64,000 bases of DNA from assembly GCA_963803015.1 (NCBI GenBank), contig CAWDKV010000011.1:744001-808000 (forward strand), read 5' to 3'. The DNA is from Berkiella sp963803015. Lineage in GTDB: Bacteria; Pseudomonadota; Gammaproteobacteria; Berkiellales; Berkiellaceae. Position 1 is the stretch's first letter; the number at the start of each line of letters is the position of its first letter. This document shows, in pieces, positions 45,613-54,416 of this stretch. A program made the translations under genes and the position numbers. The notes beneath the pieces are model-generated. The model was not told the origin of the DNA, did not search any database, and was given only the letters and a program-made list of their open reading frames with translations.

Positions 45613-45888
45613 TTAAGGTCTAGAACGTCTTGGGTTGAAATCATCTCTTCGTGAGAATTCTGGCCAAGAGATATCAGGTTGCTGTTGCTTACTAGGGAAA
45701 TATGTTGGTCTACTTACAATTTCTGGCTGTGCTGCCATCCCGGGGTTTGATGCGGGAACATATTGCCCAGGGCTCACTACTGGAAAAAATGATCTGGCTT
45801 GTTCAGGACTCCAACCACCATGTGCAGCAGCTCTTGTTCTATCATCACGCTTCGAGAACTCATCAAAGCTTTTAGGGATATCTGCCAC
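45613..45888 (-). CDS. Small unknown protein with repeated EFSRRDD motif
   Basis: The 91-residue hydrophilic protein carries the same short motif at both ends: FDEFSKRDDRTRA near residue 8 and WPEFSRRDDFNPRRS near the C-terminus, with a Pro/Gly/Gln-rich, probably disordered middle. There is no signal peptide or membrane helix. The ATG has AGAGGT five bases upstream, and codon use looks protein-like on this strand, so I favour it over the overlapping plus-strand frame. The family is not recognised. It neighbours palindrome E and the nfuA-linked small genes. Confidence 0.6.
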   Translation of the reverse strand: MADIPKSFDEFSKRDDRTRAAAHGGWSPEQARSFFPVVSPGQYVPASNPGMAAQPEIVSRPTYFPSKQQQPDISWPEFSRRDDFNPRRSRP

Positions 45889-45953
45889 TTGGCACCTCTA
45901 GCTAGACTAATTTGGCACAGTGTAGCTGAGAAAACAGTAGGTTGTCTAGTGGA

Positions 45954-46142
45954 TTAAAAATCCTTCAAAATGGGATTGAGGGTTTCTTCGACAACATTGT
46001 CACGCTTCATCGCTACTTTTCTACTCTTTTCCATTTCTTTACGCACTGAGTCTGGTACATTCTTACGATTTTTATCATAATCACGCAGAAATTGATCAAT
46101 TTCCGTCATAAAGCCCGTTCGAATAATCCCTCGTTTAGCCAC
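45954..46142 (-). CDS. Small charged conserved-type protein downstream of nfuA
   Basis: The 62-residue product begins at GTG 46142 behind AAGGGGGA and overlaps the nfuA stop by 8 bp, so it is translationally coupled to nfuA. A later ATG at 46109 (MTEIDQFLRDYDKNRKN) is an alternative start. The sequence is highly charged (VRKEMEKSRKVAMKRDN), predicted helical, with no signal. Short proteins of this type occur in Legionella and Coxiella genomes as I recall, but no function is known to me. Confidence 0.65.
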   Translation of the reverse strand: MAKRGIIRTGFMTEIDQFLRDYDKNRKNVPDSVRKEMEKSRKVAMKRDNVVEETLNPILKDF

Positions 46143-46764
46143 CACAATGTCCCCCTTCTGTATAGTAAGGATTTTCACCTTGAGTGTGATCCGTAATATC
46201 AATCACAGCGGTTAGCTCAGGTAATTGAGCCAATAAGGTTTTTTCTATTCCCTGTTTTAAAGTGACATCTGCCATGCCACAACCATGGCAACCCCCACCG
46301 AAACGTAAGACTGCTTCATTATTTGGTGTGACTTCCACTAAGCTCACCATTCCACCATGACTCGCTAAGTTAGGATTAACTTCAGTTTGCAAAATATAAT
46401 TAATTTTATCCGCTAAAATAGCGCCGTCTTGGGGTTTTTGTCCTCGTAGATTCGGTGCGGTAATGGCAAGTTGTCCACCTAATTCGTCTAATTTATAGTC
46501 AATATGCGCATCTACTAAATAAGAGACGCTCGACCTATCTACATAAAGTGTAAAACTAGAGAAATCTAGTGTGATATCCCCTCCCCGGTGATCACCGGGA
46601 GGACAAAAAGCAAGACTCACGTGCGAGGTAGGTAAACCAGGCTGGTCTAAGAAAATACGTAATCCCATTCCTGGAACATCCTCTTTTTGCAGTAAGGCAT
46701 TGAAATGATCTTGCGCACTTTCTGTGATATGTATCTTGACTGGCTCTAACATATTTATACCCAT
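46135..46764 (-). CDS. nfuA: Fe-S biogenesis protein NfuA
   Basis: The 209-residue protein is a scaffold or carrier of [4Fe-4S] clusters. The N-terminal degenerate A-type domain spans about residues 5-100 (ITESAQDHFNALL, GLRIFLDQPGLP). The C-terminal Nfu domain holds the cluster ligands in FGGGCHGCGMADVTLKQGIE (Cys-x2-Cys, about residues 155-160). Length is typical (E. coli 191). The start may be ATG 46752 (MLEPVKIHI). It is followed by the small coupled gene at 45954-46142. Confidence 0.95.
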   Translation of the reverse strand: MGINMLEPVKIHITESAQDHFNALLQKEDVPGMGLRIFLDQPGLPTSHVSLAFCPPGDHRGGDITLDFSSFTLYVDRSSVSYLVDAHIDYKLDELGGQLAITAPNLRGQKPQDGAILADKINYILQTEVNPNLASHGGMVSLVEVTPNNEAVLRFGGGCHGCGMADVTLKQGIEKTLLAQLPELTAVIDITDHTQGENPYYTEGGHCGG

Positions 46765-46925
46765 GATTAGGAATTGTTACTAATTCTACTTGATTTGTAA
46801 CGTTGTTTACTAGTTATGGTATACTTGCATCCAGGCTAAGTTAGAGTGTATATGCTATATATATATCTATGGCCTTAGGCCTAAAGAATCAGGATCGCCT
46901 CTACAACGTAGCCACGGAGAGTTGA

Positions 46926-47126
46926 ATGGCTGACAGAAACGTTTTAGATTTTAGAGCTCAAGCAGAACAAATGATGAAAATTGTTGAGTCTCGTTTACCC
47001 AATCAGCGCGCTGCTGCAATTGAATTTCTTATCTTAAAGTTTAAAGCACTTTATGAGCAAGGCGTTGCTAGTGGCCGACTTTATGAAAAAGAAGGTATTT
47101 TTCCCTATTCTCCCTTTCAAGAATAA
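46926..47126 (+). CDS. Small unknown helical protein (66 residues)
   Basis: The product is helical and charged (EQMMKIVESRLPNQRAAAIEF, then LKFKALYEQG). There is no signal or membrane helix. The ATG follows CGGAGAG by about six bases. A TATACT hexamer at 46820-46825 with TTGTAA at 46795 could be a weak promoter. It opens a run of four short rightward genes facing nfuA and tatD. The family is not recognised. Confidence 0.55.
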   Translation: MADRNVLDFRAQAEQMMKIVESRLPNQRAAAIEFLILKFKALYEQGVASGRLYEKEGIFPYSPFQE

Positions 47127-47216
47127 CTTCCACTTTTGTAATTACACATTTATTTAAAAAGCTATGTGCCATACTTATATCATGACTATTTGATATTTCA
47201 TGTCTAGGTAGTATGT

Positions 47217-47402
47217 ATGGCAAAATCCTTTCAACAACAAATGACTGAATTAGCATCCAGGGTAGCCCACATCCCTGATGCTATTGAATTACCTCCAAAA
47301 GAGAAATTTGAAAAATATCTACCTTATAATCTGGCAAAGCAATTTGATAAATTATTAAAACAAGAGTCCCCAAAACCCCCTAAACGGGGTAAACTGAGAT
47401 AG
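47217..47402 (+). CDS. Small unknown basic protein (61 residues)
   Basis: The product has a helical N-terminal half (FQQQMTELASRVAHIPDAIE) and a Lys/Pro-rich C-terminus (PKPPKRGKLR). An AGG lies 8 bases before the ATG. No family is recognised. Its IPDAIEL segment slightly resembles IPNAIKL in the fourth small gene at 47965, which may be chance. Confidence 0.5.
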   Translation: MAKSFQQQMTELASRVAHIPDAIELPPKEKFEKYLPYNLAKQFDKLLKQESPKPPKRGKLR

Positions 47403-47511
47403 TAAGATAGTTATTTAAGAAAATTATTTGGCATCTAACTACCATTTTTGATTTAACGTGTTATAATCCTTTTCCTGAACGGTAGTTGATATAAACGGTT
47501 GAGATACAAAT

Positions 47512-47745
47512 ATGCGTGCTTTAGTTTTTACACAATTTAATAAAATTAATAACAGAGACGAGTCTGAATCACTCAGAAGCAGAAAAAACGCTTTGCATTC
47601 AGCATTGGCCGCGACAGATAGCATTAGTGTGCCTACTCTTACATCTCATCAAGAGATCCCTGATAAAGTGACCATTCCTTCAGCAGAACAAATGGCACGT
47701 TTAGGGCCAATCGTTCAGCAAAGCGCTGCAAATAAGCTTAAATAA
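47512..47745 (+). CDS. Small unknown protein (77 residues) followed by a strong terminator
   Basis: The soluble, Ser/Ala-rich product (MRALVFTQFNKINNRDESES) shows no signal peptide and no known domain. A TATAAT hexamer at 47462-47467 lies about 45 bp upstream, though a -35 is unclear. The perfect intrinsic terminator at 47750-47777 directly after the stop is good evidence that this gene is a transcribed unit. Confidence 0.6.
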   Translation: MRALVFTQFNKINNRDESESLRSRKNALHSALAATDSISVPTLTSHQEIPDKVTIPSAEQMARLGPIVQQSAANKLK

Positions 47746-47749
47746 TTTC

Positions 47750-47777
47750 AAAAAAGCCGGCAACAGCCGGCTTTTTT
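47750..47777 (+). terminator. Intrinsic terminator
   Basis: A perfect hairpin AAGCCGGC-AACA-GCCGGCTT flanked by an A-run and followed by TTTTTT. It ends the 77-residue small gene and is symmetrical enough to work in both directions. Confidence 0.92.
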
Positions 47778-47908
47778 ACATTCCCTCACTTACGTTTTCC
47801 AGCTCCAAAGCGTATACATCCACGCTTTTACACCTTTTGTCTGATAAAACTAGCTAATAACAGCCATGAAATGAGAAATTAATGTAATAAGAAGTTTACA
47901 AACTCGTA

Positions 47909-47936
47909 TTGGATGGTAAGATAACAAACATACTAT
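47909..47936 (+). promoter_or_regulatory. Possible promoter for the 62-residue gene
   Basis: TTGGAT (47909-47914) and TACTAT (47931-47936) are spaced 16 bases apart, 29 bp before the ATG at 47965. Only a moderate match to sigma70 consensus. Confidence 0.4.
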
Positions 47937-47964
47937 TGGTTGCTATCTCAAAAGGTGAATAAAA

Positions 47965-48153
47965 ATGGCAGTATATACTCCTATAGCTAACACTATTTCA
48001 TTAAACTCCACAGCAAGACCCTTTGCTGATATTCCGAATGCAATTAAATTGCATAATATTGCTCCTTTGTATGCAGCAATTCAGCTGGTTCTAGACGAAG
48101 TGGAAAGAGAATTAAATCCTGAAATAACCAGGAAAGCTAAGGTTAAAGCTTAA
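47965..48153 (+). CDS. Small unknown protein (62 residues)
   Basis: The product begins MAVYTPIANTISLN, is helical in the middle (LYAAIQLVLDEVERELN) and ends with a basic tail. The ATG follows AAGGTG. Its stop overlaps the end of the convergent tatD gene by 11 bp. No family is recognised; it is the last of four small rightward genes. Confidence 0.55.
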   Translation: MAVYTPIANTISLNSTARPFADIPNAIKLHNIAPLYAAIQLVLDEVERELNPEITRKAKVKA

Positions 48154-48913
48154 ATAACGAAAAGAAATTCTTTGTTGTTTTTTCTGCAATCAACTCTAAT
48201 GGCTCCTGGCGCAATGCTGCAATAAATTCTGCAACATGGCGCACATAGGCTGGCACATTGGGCTTTCCACGATAAGGCATAGGCGCAAGATAAGGCGAAT
48301 CGGTCTCAATTAACATTCTGTCTAAAGGTACTTTTTTCGCTACCTCTTGTAATGCGGTTGCGCTTTTGAAAGTCACTATTCCAGAAAATGAAATATAAAA
48401 ATTTAAGTCTAATGCCTTTTTAGCTGTTTCCCAATTCTCTGTAAAACAATGCATTACCCCACCAATCTCATCTGCTTTATGTAATTTTAGAATACTTAAT
48501 GTATCTTCAATGGCCTCTCTCATGTGAATAATCAACGGTTTTTGCAAAGATTTAGCACAATGAATATGACGAATAAATCTCTCGCGCTGCCAACTGAGAT
48601 CCCCTTCTGAACGAAAATAATCTAAACCTGTCTCTCCAATGGCAATTACTTTCGGATCGGATGCTTGTTTTAATAGCGTTGCTTCATCTAACACTTCTCC
48701 TGGGTTTTCATTAGGATGTAACCCTGCAGAAATAGAAATATTGTCATAGGTAGACGCTAACTGGGATAGCGTCACATGGTCCTCTAAAGTCACGGCAACA
48801 CAAAGAAAATAATTTACCCCCGCCATTTTTGCTTGATCTAATACCGCCTGCATTTGTGCAGAATCCCCAGAGGGGACAATCATATTAAGATGGCAGTGGG
48901 AATCAACAAACAT
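48143..48913 (-). CDS. tatD: TatD family metal-dependent hydrolase (YcfH)
   Basis: The 256-residue TIM-barrel protein belongs to the TatD/YcfH DNase family. Metal-binding residues are in FVDSHCHLNM (residues 2-11), IGETGLDYF (about 92), HMREAIEDT (about 130) and TDSPYLAP (about 204). Family members act on DNA or D-amino-acid esters; the exact role here is uncertain. Its place downstream of tmk-holB-pilZ matches ycfH in E. coli. Confidence 0.92.
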   Translation of the reverse strand: MFVDSHCHLNMIVPSGDSAQMQAVLDQAKMAGVNYFLCVAVTLEDHVTLSQLASTYDNISISAGLHPNENPGEVLDEATLLKQASDPKVIAIGETGLDYFRSEGDLSWQRERFIRHIHCAKSLQKPLIIHMREAIEDTLSILKLHKADEIGGVMHCFTENWETAKKALDLNFYISFSGIVTFKSATALQEVAKKVPLDRMLIETDSPYLAPMPYRGKPNVPAYVRHVAEFIAALRQEPLELIAEKTTKNFFSLFKL

Positions 48914-48956
48914 GCGTATTTTTCCTAATTAATAAATATAAGTAACACTGTTATTT

Positions 48957-49286
48957 TTATAACGTGTAGGTAAGCTCTTGCGAGTGCAAATGATCGCCCA
49001 GTAGCTTTTCGATAAAGGTTTTCAACAAAGCGCCTTCTTCTCCACAAAATTGTAGTCCTATTCCTTGTAATTTTCCGCCCTGAGCGAGTTTCGGGGTAAT
49101 CCATATTACTTTACCCTCAAAACAAACCTTATTAGGATGAAAAGCAAACGAAAGGCTGACCGGAACGCTGTCACTTAAATTGTATTCTTGTTCTGTGGGA
49201 AAAAACAAAGCGCCATCCGTAATAAACGGCATATACATTTTATAAAGCGTAATTTTATCTTCAAGCTTTAAGCTGATTCCATTCAT
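48957..49286 (-). CDS. pilZ: Type IV pilus protein PilZ
   Basis: The 109-residue protein matches the original PilZ of Pseudomonas rather than c-di-GMP receptors: YMPFITDGALFFPT, GKVIWITPKLAQGGKLQGIGLQF. The RxxxR c-di-GMP-binding motif is absent, as in PA2960, so it probably acts through the PilB/FimX system in type IV pilus assembly. I use ATG 49286; the frame continues up to a TTG at 49301. The start overlaps the end of holB by about 26 bp, as in pseudomonads. With FimV, it suggests type IV pili are made. Confidence 0.9.
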   Translation of the reverse strand: MNGISLKLEDKITLYKMYMPFITDGALFFPTEQEYNLSDSVPVSLSFAFHPNKVCFEGKVIWITPKLAQGGKLQGIGLQFCGEEGALLKTFIEKLLGDHLHSQELTYTL

Positions 49287-50211
49287 AGTACAAGTGCTCA
49301 AATAATAGCTGTTTATTGAGAGCTGGGGTCTGTTTTAATGCTTCCAGTGCAGCTTTAATCTTGTCAAAAAATAAAAAGAGTTGCTGAACCGATAATTTTT
49401 TAATTTTTTCAGAAAAATGGCGTGTCACCATAGGCGCACCATAAATACAACGGATACAATCTGCTAAATAGTAACAAAGAAGATGCAAGGTTGTTTGTAA
49501 ATCTTCTGTTACAGCAGAAATGAGCCCTTCTGGCACATGCCCCTCAGTATTCACAAAAAAAGCTGCAAACAAAGCTTCCTGCCATTTCTCATCATAGCCC
49601 TCTCCTAGCATCTTTTGCACTTTGAGCGGAGCTCCACCAGCTAAGATCAAGGCAGAATTTAACGTTTGCTGCGAGAAAGAGGGATGCGCCTTCTCTAACC
49701 ATTGCAATGCTAAAGCGCTCTCAGGCTGCGCCAAGGGAACAACCACACAACGACTTTTAATAGTCGGCAACAAGGTATGCCCTTGTTTACAGGTTAAAAA
49801 TAAATGCGATCCCTGCGTTGGTTCTTCCAGTGTCTTTAACAAGGCATTTCCCGCGGCTTTTTGCATGGTGTCCATATTTAATAAAGTCACCACTCTTTTA
49901 CCACCAAAATGAGCGGTATGTGCTAAAAAGGGAATAATATCTCGGATTTCATCAATGCTTATGGTATCAGTTTGCCCATAAACGAGATAATCCGGATGAT
50001 GGCCGAGATCAAACAAATGACAAGCACGGCAAACACCACAAGCGCCGATTTGACTTGGTGTCTGGCACAACAAAAACTGAGCAAAAGCTTTTACAAAATC
50101 TGTTTTACCAATACCAGAAGGACCTGTAAATAACAGGGCATGCGGTAATCGATGCGGCACTCTCTCCTTTAATTTCTGCCAAGAAGCTTGGTGCCAAGGC
50201 ATTACTTGCAT
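49261..50211 (-). CDS. holB: DNA polymerase III subunit delta'
   Basis: The 316-residue clamp-loader subunit shows a P-loop GPSGIGKTDF (about residue 32), a zinc module CGVCRACHLFDLGHHPD (about 59-75) and the SRC motif in TIKSRCVVVPL (about 157). It helps load the beta clamp. The ATG at 50211 overlaps the tmk end; ATG 50202 is an alternative. Gene order tmk-holB-pilZ-tatD is conserved. Confidence 0.94.
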   Translation of the reverse strand: MQVMPWHQASWQKLKERVPHRLPHALLFTGPSGIGKTDFVKAFAQFLLCQTPSQIGACGVCRACHLFDLGHHPDYLVYGQTDTISIDEIRDIIPFLAHTAHFGGKRVVTLLNMDTMQKAAGNALLKTLEEPTQGSHLFLTCKQGHTLLPTIKSRCVVVPLAQPESALALQWLEKAHPSFSQQTLNSALILAGGAPLKVQKMLGEGYDEKWQEALFAAFFVNTEGHVPEGLISAVTEDLQTTLHLLCYYLADCIRCIYGAPMVTRHFSEKIKKLSVQQLFLFFDKIKAALEALKQTPALNKQLLFEHLYYEWNQLKA

Positions 50212-50831
50212 AAGTTATTCACTATCTCTTTTAATGATTTTTGGACTTCAACCAATTCCCTAGCAGCATCTACCACATGATATCGATGAGGATTTTCTTT
50301 TGCCGTATGCAAATAGTGTTTGCGAATTTTCTCAAAAAATGTGCTTCTTTCTTTTTCAAAACGATCTAAATCGCGCTTTTTATGAATTCTGGAAAAAGCG
50401 ACATTAACAGGCGCATCCAAAATGATTGTACAATCTGGTGCAAAATCTCCAAGCGTCCATTGATTGATAAACTCAATTTCAGCAAAAGCAATGCCTCGAC
50501 CTGCCCCTTGATAAGCTCTGGTCGCATCAGTAAATCTATCGCAGATCACCCAGATCCCTTTCTCTAGAGCCGGTTTAATGACATGCTCAACATGTTGTAA
50601 GCGTCCAGCAAAAAGCAATAATAGCTCTGTTTTGGGTAAGGTGGTTTCAGAAAATTCTTCGAGTAAAATTCGTCGGATAGCTTCTGCCATGGGCGTTCCC
50701 CCTGGCTCGCGGGTCATCAGTACTGGCTTATCTTTGGTCTTTATAATGTCAGCAATAAACTTGAGGTTGCTGGATTTGCCAACGCCTTCTATTCCCTCGA
50801 TGGTAATAAACTTTCCTTTATGCGATGTCAT
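50202..50831 (-). CDS. tmk: Thymidylate kinase
   Basis: The 209-residue enzyme phosphorylates dTMP to dTDP. The P-loop is IEGIEGVGKSSNLKF (Gly-rich, with EGIEG as in many gammaproteobacteria), the substrate loop is TREPGGTPMAEAIR, and the DRF motif is in CDRFTDATRAYQGAGRG. Length is typical. Its ATG overlaps the mltG stop by 4 bp. Confidence 0.97.
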   Translation of the reverse strand: MTSHKGKFITIEGIEGVGKSSNLKFIADIIKTKDKPVLMTREPGGTPMAEAIRRILLEEFSETTLPKTELLLLFAGRLQHVEHVIKPALEKGIWVICDRFTDATRAYQGAGRGIAFAEIEFINQWTLGDFAPDCTIILDAPVNVAFSRIHKKRDLDRFEKERSTFFEKIRKHYLHTAKENPHRYHVVDAARELVEVQKSLKEIVNNLCK

Positions 50832-51853
50832 GGCTTCTTCTTCTCACTTAACTTCTGATATTTTGTCACAGCGGCATTATGCTCTTCTAAGGTTGTAGAA
50901 AAATAATGACTGCCGTCTCCTCTGGCAACAAAATATAATTTCTCAGTAGGAGCGGGATGACAGGCAGCATGTATCGATTGCAAACTAGGTAAGGCTATAG
51001 GCGTTGGCGGCAAACCCGCATGCAAATAAGTATTATAAGGGGTGTCCTTTTTCAAATCATCCATCGTTATTGTTCCAGAAAATGCTTTTCCTAAACCATA
51101 GATGACTGTTGGATCTGTTTGCAGGCGCATTTTTTTAGCCAACCTGAGTTGAAAGACGCCTGAAATTAAGGCGCGCTCCTCAACCAATGAGGCTTCCTTT
51201 TCAATAATTGAAGCTAAAATTAAAGCTTCATAAGGACTTTTTAAAATAAGAGTGGGGGCTCGATTGTTCCATTCTTTTAATAAATGCGCATGCATGGTTT
51301 CATATGCTAATTGTAGCAAAGCTGTATCTGTCGTATTCGCTCTAAAATGATAAGTATCGGGAAATAAAATTCCTTCTGGACTAGAGCAAGTTGCGCATAC
51401 TTTACGCAAAATTTCCTGCGAGGACTTTCCTTGTAGATTTTTATTGATGGCTTGATGTTGCCATAATACATTTAAAGCTTCATCAAAAGTGCATGCTTCA
51501 GGAAACCTCACACTATGTAAAATAACCTCACCTTTCATGAGTTTATTGAATAAGTCTTCAGCAGTCATATTGTAAGTTAATTCATATTCGCCTGCTTTTA
51601 GTGATTTTTCTGCTCCTTTTGCATATAAAATCCATGAGAAAAAATTGGCTTGTAAGGGATTGAGCATCCCGTTATTTTGTAGGGCTTTAATGGTGCTTTT
51701 GGCAGATGTACCGGATTGAAGTGTGAAAACAAAAGCGTCAGTGCGACTGTTTAAAGGGCTTTGAATAAAGTGAACAAGTGAGACAACACAGGTTAATATG
51801 AGCGTGAGGAGAATGAGTAAAACTGATCCTAGATTTAGTTTTTTGTTTAGCAC
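50828..51853 (-). CDS. mltG: Endolytic murein transglycosylase MltG (YceG)
   Basis: The 341-residue inner-membrane enzyme cuts nascent glycan strands and sets their length. It has an N-terminal membrane anchor (VLLILLTLILTCVVSLVHFI), a LysM-like segment and the YceG catalytic domain with ASIIEKEASLVEERALISGVF (catalytic Glu) and LQTDPTVIYGLG and YNTYLHAGLPPTPIALPS. The start is GTG 51853 behind GGGGG. It follows fabF directly; the pabC gene usually between them in E. coli is missing. Confidence 0.94.
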   Translation of the reverse strand: MLNKKLNLGSVLLILLTLILTCVVSLVHFIQSPLNSRTDAFVFTLQSGTSAKSTIKALQNNGMLNPLQANFFSWILYAKGAEKSLKAGEYELTYNMTAEDLFNKLMKGEVILHSVRFPEACTFDEALNVLWQHQAINKNLQGKSSQEILRKVCATCSSPEGILFPDTYHFRANTTDTALLQLAYETMHAHLLKEWNNRAPTLILKSPYEALILASIIEKEASLVEERALISGVFQLRLAKKMRLQTDPTVIYGLGKAFSGTITMDDLKKDTPYNTYLHAGLPPTPIALPSLQSIHAACHPAPTEKLYFVARGDGSHYFSTTLEEHNAAVTKYQKLSEKKKP

Positions 51854-51896
51854 AATAAGGCCCCCACTTATTTAGAAAAGGAAGCCTTCTTCCCCT

Positions 51897-53150
51897 TCAG
51901 GCGAGACGTTTAAAAACCAAAGCTCCATTTGTTCCACCAAAACCAAAGGAATTGGAGATACAAACGTTAAGTTTCATTTCCCGCGCATGGTGTGGCACAA
52001 AATCCAGATCACAATTTTCACTCGGTTGATCAAGGTTAATCGTGGGTGGCGCAATTTGATCACGCAAAGCTAAAACTGAAAAAATCGCTTCAATAGCACC
52101 CGCTGCGCCCAACAAATGTCCCGTCATCGATTTAGTTGAACTAACCGCAATTTTCTTCGCTCTCTCACCCAAAGCTGCCTTAATAGAGAGGCATTCTCCG
52201 AGATCTCCCACGGGTGTAGAAGTACCATGTGCATTGACGTAGTCCACATCATCAGCAGTCAAACGCGCATCTTTAAGGGCAGCTGTCATTGCTGCAGCTT
52301 CAACAAGACCGCCTTCTGAGAGTTGGGTAATATGATAGGCAGAGCCACTCATCCCAAAACCGGCTAATTCTGCATATATCTTTGCACCACGCTTTTTAGC
52401 GGATTCGTATTCTTCTAATACTACAACGCCCGAACCATCGCCGAGTACAAAACCATCTCTGTCTACATCCCACGGGCGGCTCGCTTTTTCTGGAGCATCA
52501 TTGCGAGTGGAAAGTGCTCTTGCAGCAGAAAAACCACCCATACCAAGTGGCGTACTGGCCTTTTCAGCGCCTCCGGCAATCATCACATCCGCGTCGCCAT
52601 AAGCAATACACCGTGCAGCCATGCCAATACTATGCGCACCAGTTGTACAAGCCGTCGCAAAAGAAAGATTGGGACCTTGAAAACCATACATAATAGAAAT
52701 ATAACCCGCGCTCATATTAATAATGGCGCCAGGAATAAAGAAAGGAGAAACTCGTCGTGGCCCGGACTTGAGAAGTTCTTCGTGATTTTTTTCGATAAAT
52801 GTTAAACCACCGATCCCTGAGCCTACACAAACCCCAATGCGGCTTGCATTGTCAGGATGAGCAGATAACCCTGCATCCTGCACTGCTTGCACCGCAGCAG
52901 AGATGCCATATTGCACAAAAATATCCATTTTACGGGAATCTTTTTGAGAAATACCATAAATGCCCGGATCAAAGTCTTTTACCGTCCCGGCAATTTTAGA
53001 AGGAAAAGGGGTAACATCAAAGCTATCGATAGTCGTAATACCACTCTTACCTTCAATGATATTTCGCCACGCGGAATCAACATCATTTCCAACAGGGGAA
53101 ATAATGCCTAATCCTGTGACAACTACTCGACGTTGCCGCTGGTCACTCAT
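51897..53150 (-). CDS. fabF: 3-oxoacyl-ACP synthase II
   Basis: The 417-residue enzyme elongates acyl-ACP chains in fatty acid synthesis and sets the temperature-dependent 16:1 to 18:1 step. The active-site Cys is in ATACTTGAHSIG (about residue 167); the two histidines are in NAHGTSTPVGD (about 307) and TGHLLGAAGAIE (about 344). Length is typical. It is downstream of acpP in the conserved fab cluster. Confidence 0.97.
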   Translation of the reverse strand: MSDQRQRRVVVTGLGIISPVGNDVDSAWRNIIEGKSGITTIDSFDVTPFPSKIAGTVKDFDPGIYGISQKDSRKMDIFVQYGISAAVQAVQDAGLSAHPDNASRIGVCVGSGIGGLTFIEKNHEELLKSGPRRVSPFFIPGAIINMSAGYISIMYGFQGPNLSFATACTTGAHSIGMAARCIAYGDADVMIAGGAEKASTPLGMGGFSAARALSTRNDAPEKASRPWDVDRDGFVLGDGSGVVVLEEYESAKKRGAKIYAELAGFGMSGSAYHITQLSEGGLVEAAAMTAALKDARLTADDVDYVNAHGTSTPVGDLGECLSIKAALGERAKKIAVSSTKSMTGHLLGAAGAIEAIFSVLALRDQIAPPTINLDQPSENCDLDFVPHHAREMKLNVCISNSFGFGGTNGALVFKRLA

Positions 53151-53234
53151 TCATCACTCCACAACTATACCTGTCACGCTTGAGTCAAAGTATTTACCCT
53201 AACTCAAACGCTGAGGTGGAATATTTCATCAGGA

Positions 53235-53477
53235 TTATTTATTGCTGGCGTGCTGTTCAATGTAAGAAATGGCTTCCCGCAAAGTGGTAATTTTTTCCGC
53301 TTCTTCGTCAGGGATTTCAATTTCAAACTCTTCTTCTAGCGCCATGACTAACTCAACAGTGTCGAGTGAGTCTGCTCCTAAATCATCAACAAATTTTGAC
53401 TCGGGGTGCACTTTATCGCGCTCTAGCCCCAACTGTTCAACAACGATATCTGTCACTCGTTCTTCTATGCTGCTCAT
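53235..53477 (-). CDS. acpP: Acyl carrier protein
   Basis: The 80-residue acidic four-helix protein carries growing acyl chains on a 4'-phosphopantetheine attached to Ser in DLGADSLDTVELVMALEEEF. I start it at ATG 53477 (MSSIEERVTDIVVEQLG), the usual family start; the frame extends to ATG 53498. It lies between fabG and fabF. The C-terminus (EQHASNK) is typical. Confidence 0.97.
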   Translation of the reverse strand: MSSIEERVTDIVVEQLGLERDKVHPESKFVDDLGADSLDTVELVMALEEEFEIEIPDEEAEKITTLREAISYIEQHASNK

Positions 53478-53623
53478 GACCACTTGTTCCTCAGCCATAT
53501 TTTCGACTTAGCTCCAAATTAAACAAACAAAAGTATAAAGGCTAGTAATACTAGCAACTACGGTGAAGGCAAATCCTAGCAAAATTCTCTTAGCCATGCT
53601 ACTTTTTAGCAAGATTAAGCTAG

Positions 53624-54379
53624 TTAGCTCATAAACATTCCGCCATTCACATGAATGGTTTCACCCGTAATATAACGCGCCTCTTCAGAGGCTAAAAAAC
53701 CAACACTAAAAGCAATGTCCTCAGGTTTTCCCAGTTGCCCCAACGGGATCGTTTGTAAAAGCGCTTCTTTTTGCGCTTCGGGTAAAACGCTGGTCATATC
53801 AGTAGCAATAAATCCTGGCGCCACCACATTAACAGTAATACCACGTGAGGCTATCTCTCTGGCAAGTGACTTAGAAAAAGCAATAACACCCGCTTTCGTG
53901 GCGGCATAATTAGCTTGTCCCGGATTTCCCGTTGCGCCCACAACTGAGCTCAGCGAAATAATCCTACCCCATCTTGCTTTGAGCATTCCTTTAAGACAAG
54001 CTTTGGTCAAACGAAAAACACCAGTTAAATTCGTTTGAATGGTCTCATCCCATTCCTCTTCTTTCATGCGCAATAACAAATTATCACGCGTGACACCTGC
54101 ATTATTGATCAAAATTTGCGGCGCACCTACTTCTTGTTCAATAATTTTTAGTTGTTGCTCAATCTCGTTTGGTTGGGTGATATTTAATGCTATGCCAAAA
54201 CCTTTAATATTATTTTGAGTAAAAAACTGAGAAATCTTATGCGCACCTTCTGTTGTCGTGGCTGTTCCCACTACAGTTGCGCCCATTTGACCTAAGACAA
54301 CACTAATGGCTTGGCCAATCCCGCGCGTTGCCCCAGTCACTAATGCTACTTTACCTTCTAACGAAGAAAGCTGCCACAT
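53624..54379 (-). CDS. fabG: 3-oxoacyl-ACP reductase
   Basis: The 251-residue SDR-family enzyme reduces 3-ketoacyl-ACP with NADPH. The cofactor loop is LVTGATRGIGQA (about residues 12-23), NAG occurs in ILINNAGVTRDNLLL (about 88), and the catalytic triad is Ser in SLSSVVGATGN with YAATKAG (about 156-162). I use ATG 54379 behind GGGGA rather than the upstream TTG. The order fabD-fabG-acpP-fabF is standard. Confidence 0.97.
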   Translation of the reverse strand: MWQLSSLEGKVALVTGATRGIGQAISVVLGQMGATVVGTATTTEGAHKISQFFTQNNIKGFGIALNITQPNEIEQQLKIIEQEVGAPQILINNAGVTRDNLLLRMKEEEWDETIQTNLTGVFRLTKACLKGMLKARWGRIISLSSVVGATGNPGQANYAATKAGVIAFSKSLAREIASRGITVNVVAPGFIATDMTSVLPEAQKEALLQTIPLGQLGKPEDIAFSVGFLASEEARYITGETIHVNGGMFMS

Positions 54380-54416
54380 CTTCAAATCCCCTTTATTTTT
54401 ACTCGTCAAAGCAGAC

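Noticed and set aside
45425..45616. A 63-codon plus-strand frame with TTG start
   Set aside because: It lies almost entirely within palindrome copy E and has no ribosome-binding site.
45635..45901. An 88-codon plus-strand frame opposite the small minus-strand gene
   Set aside because: The minus-strand frame has a good ribosome-binding site and duplicated motif; the plus frame has neither.
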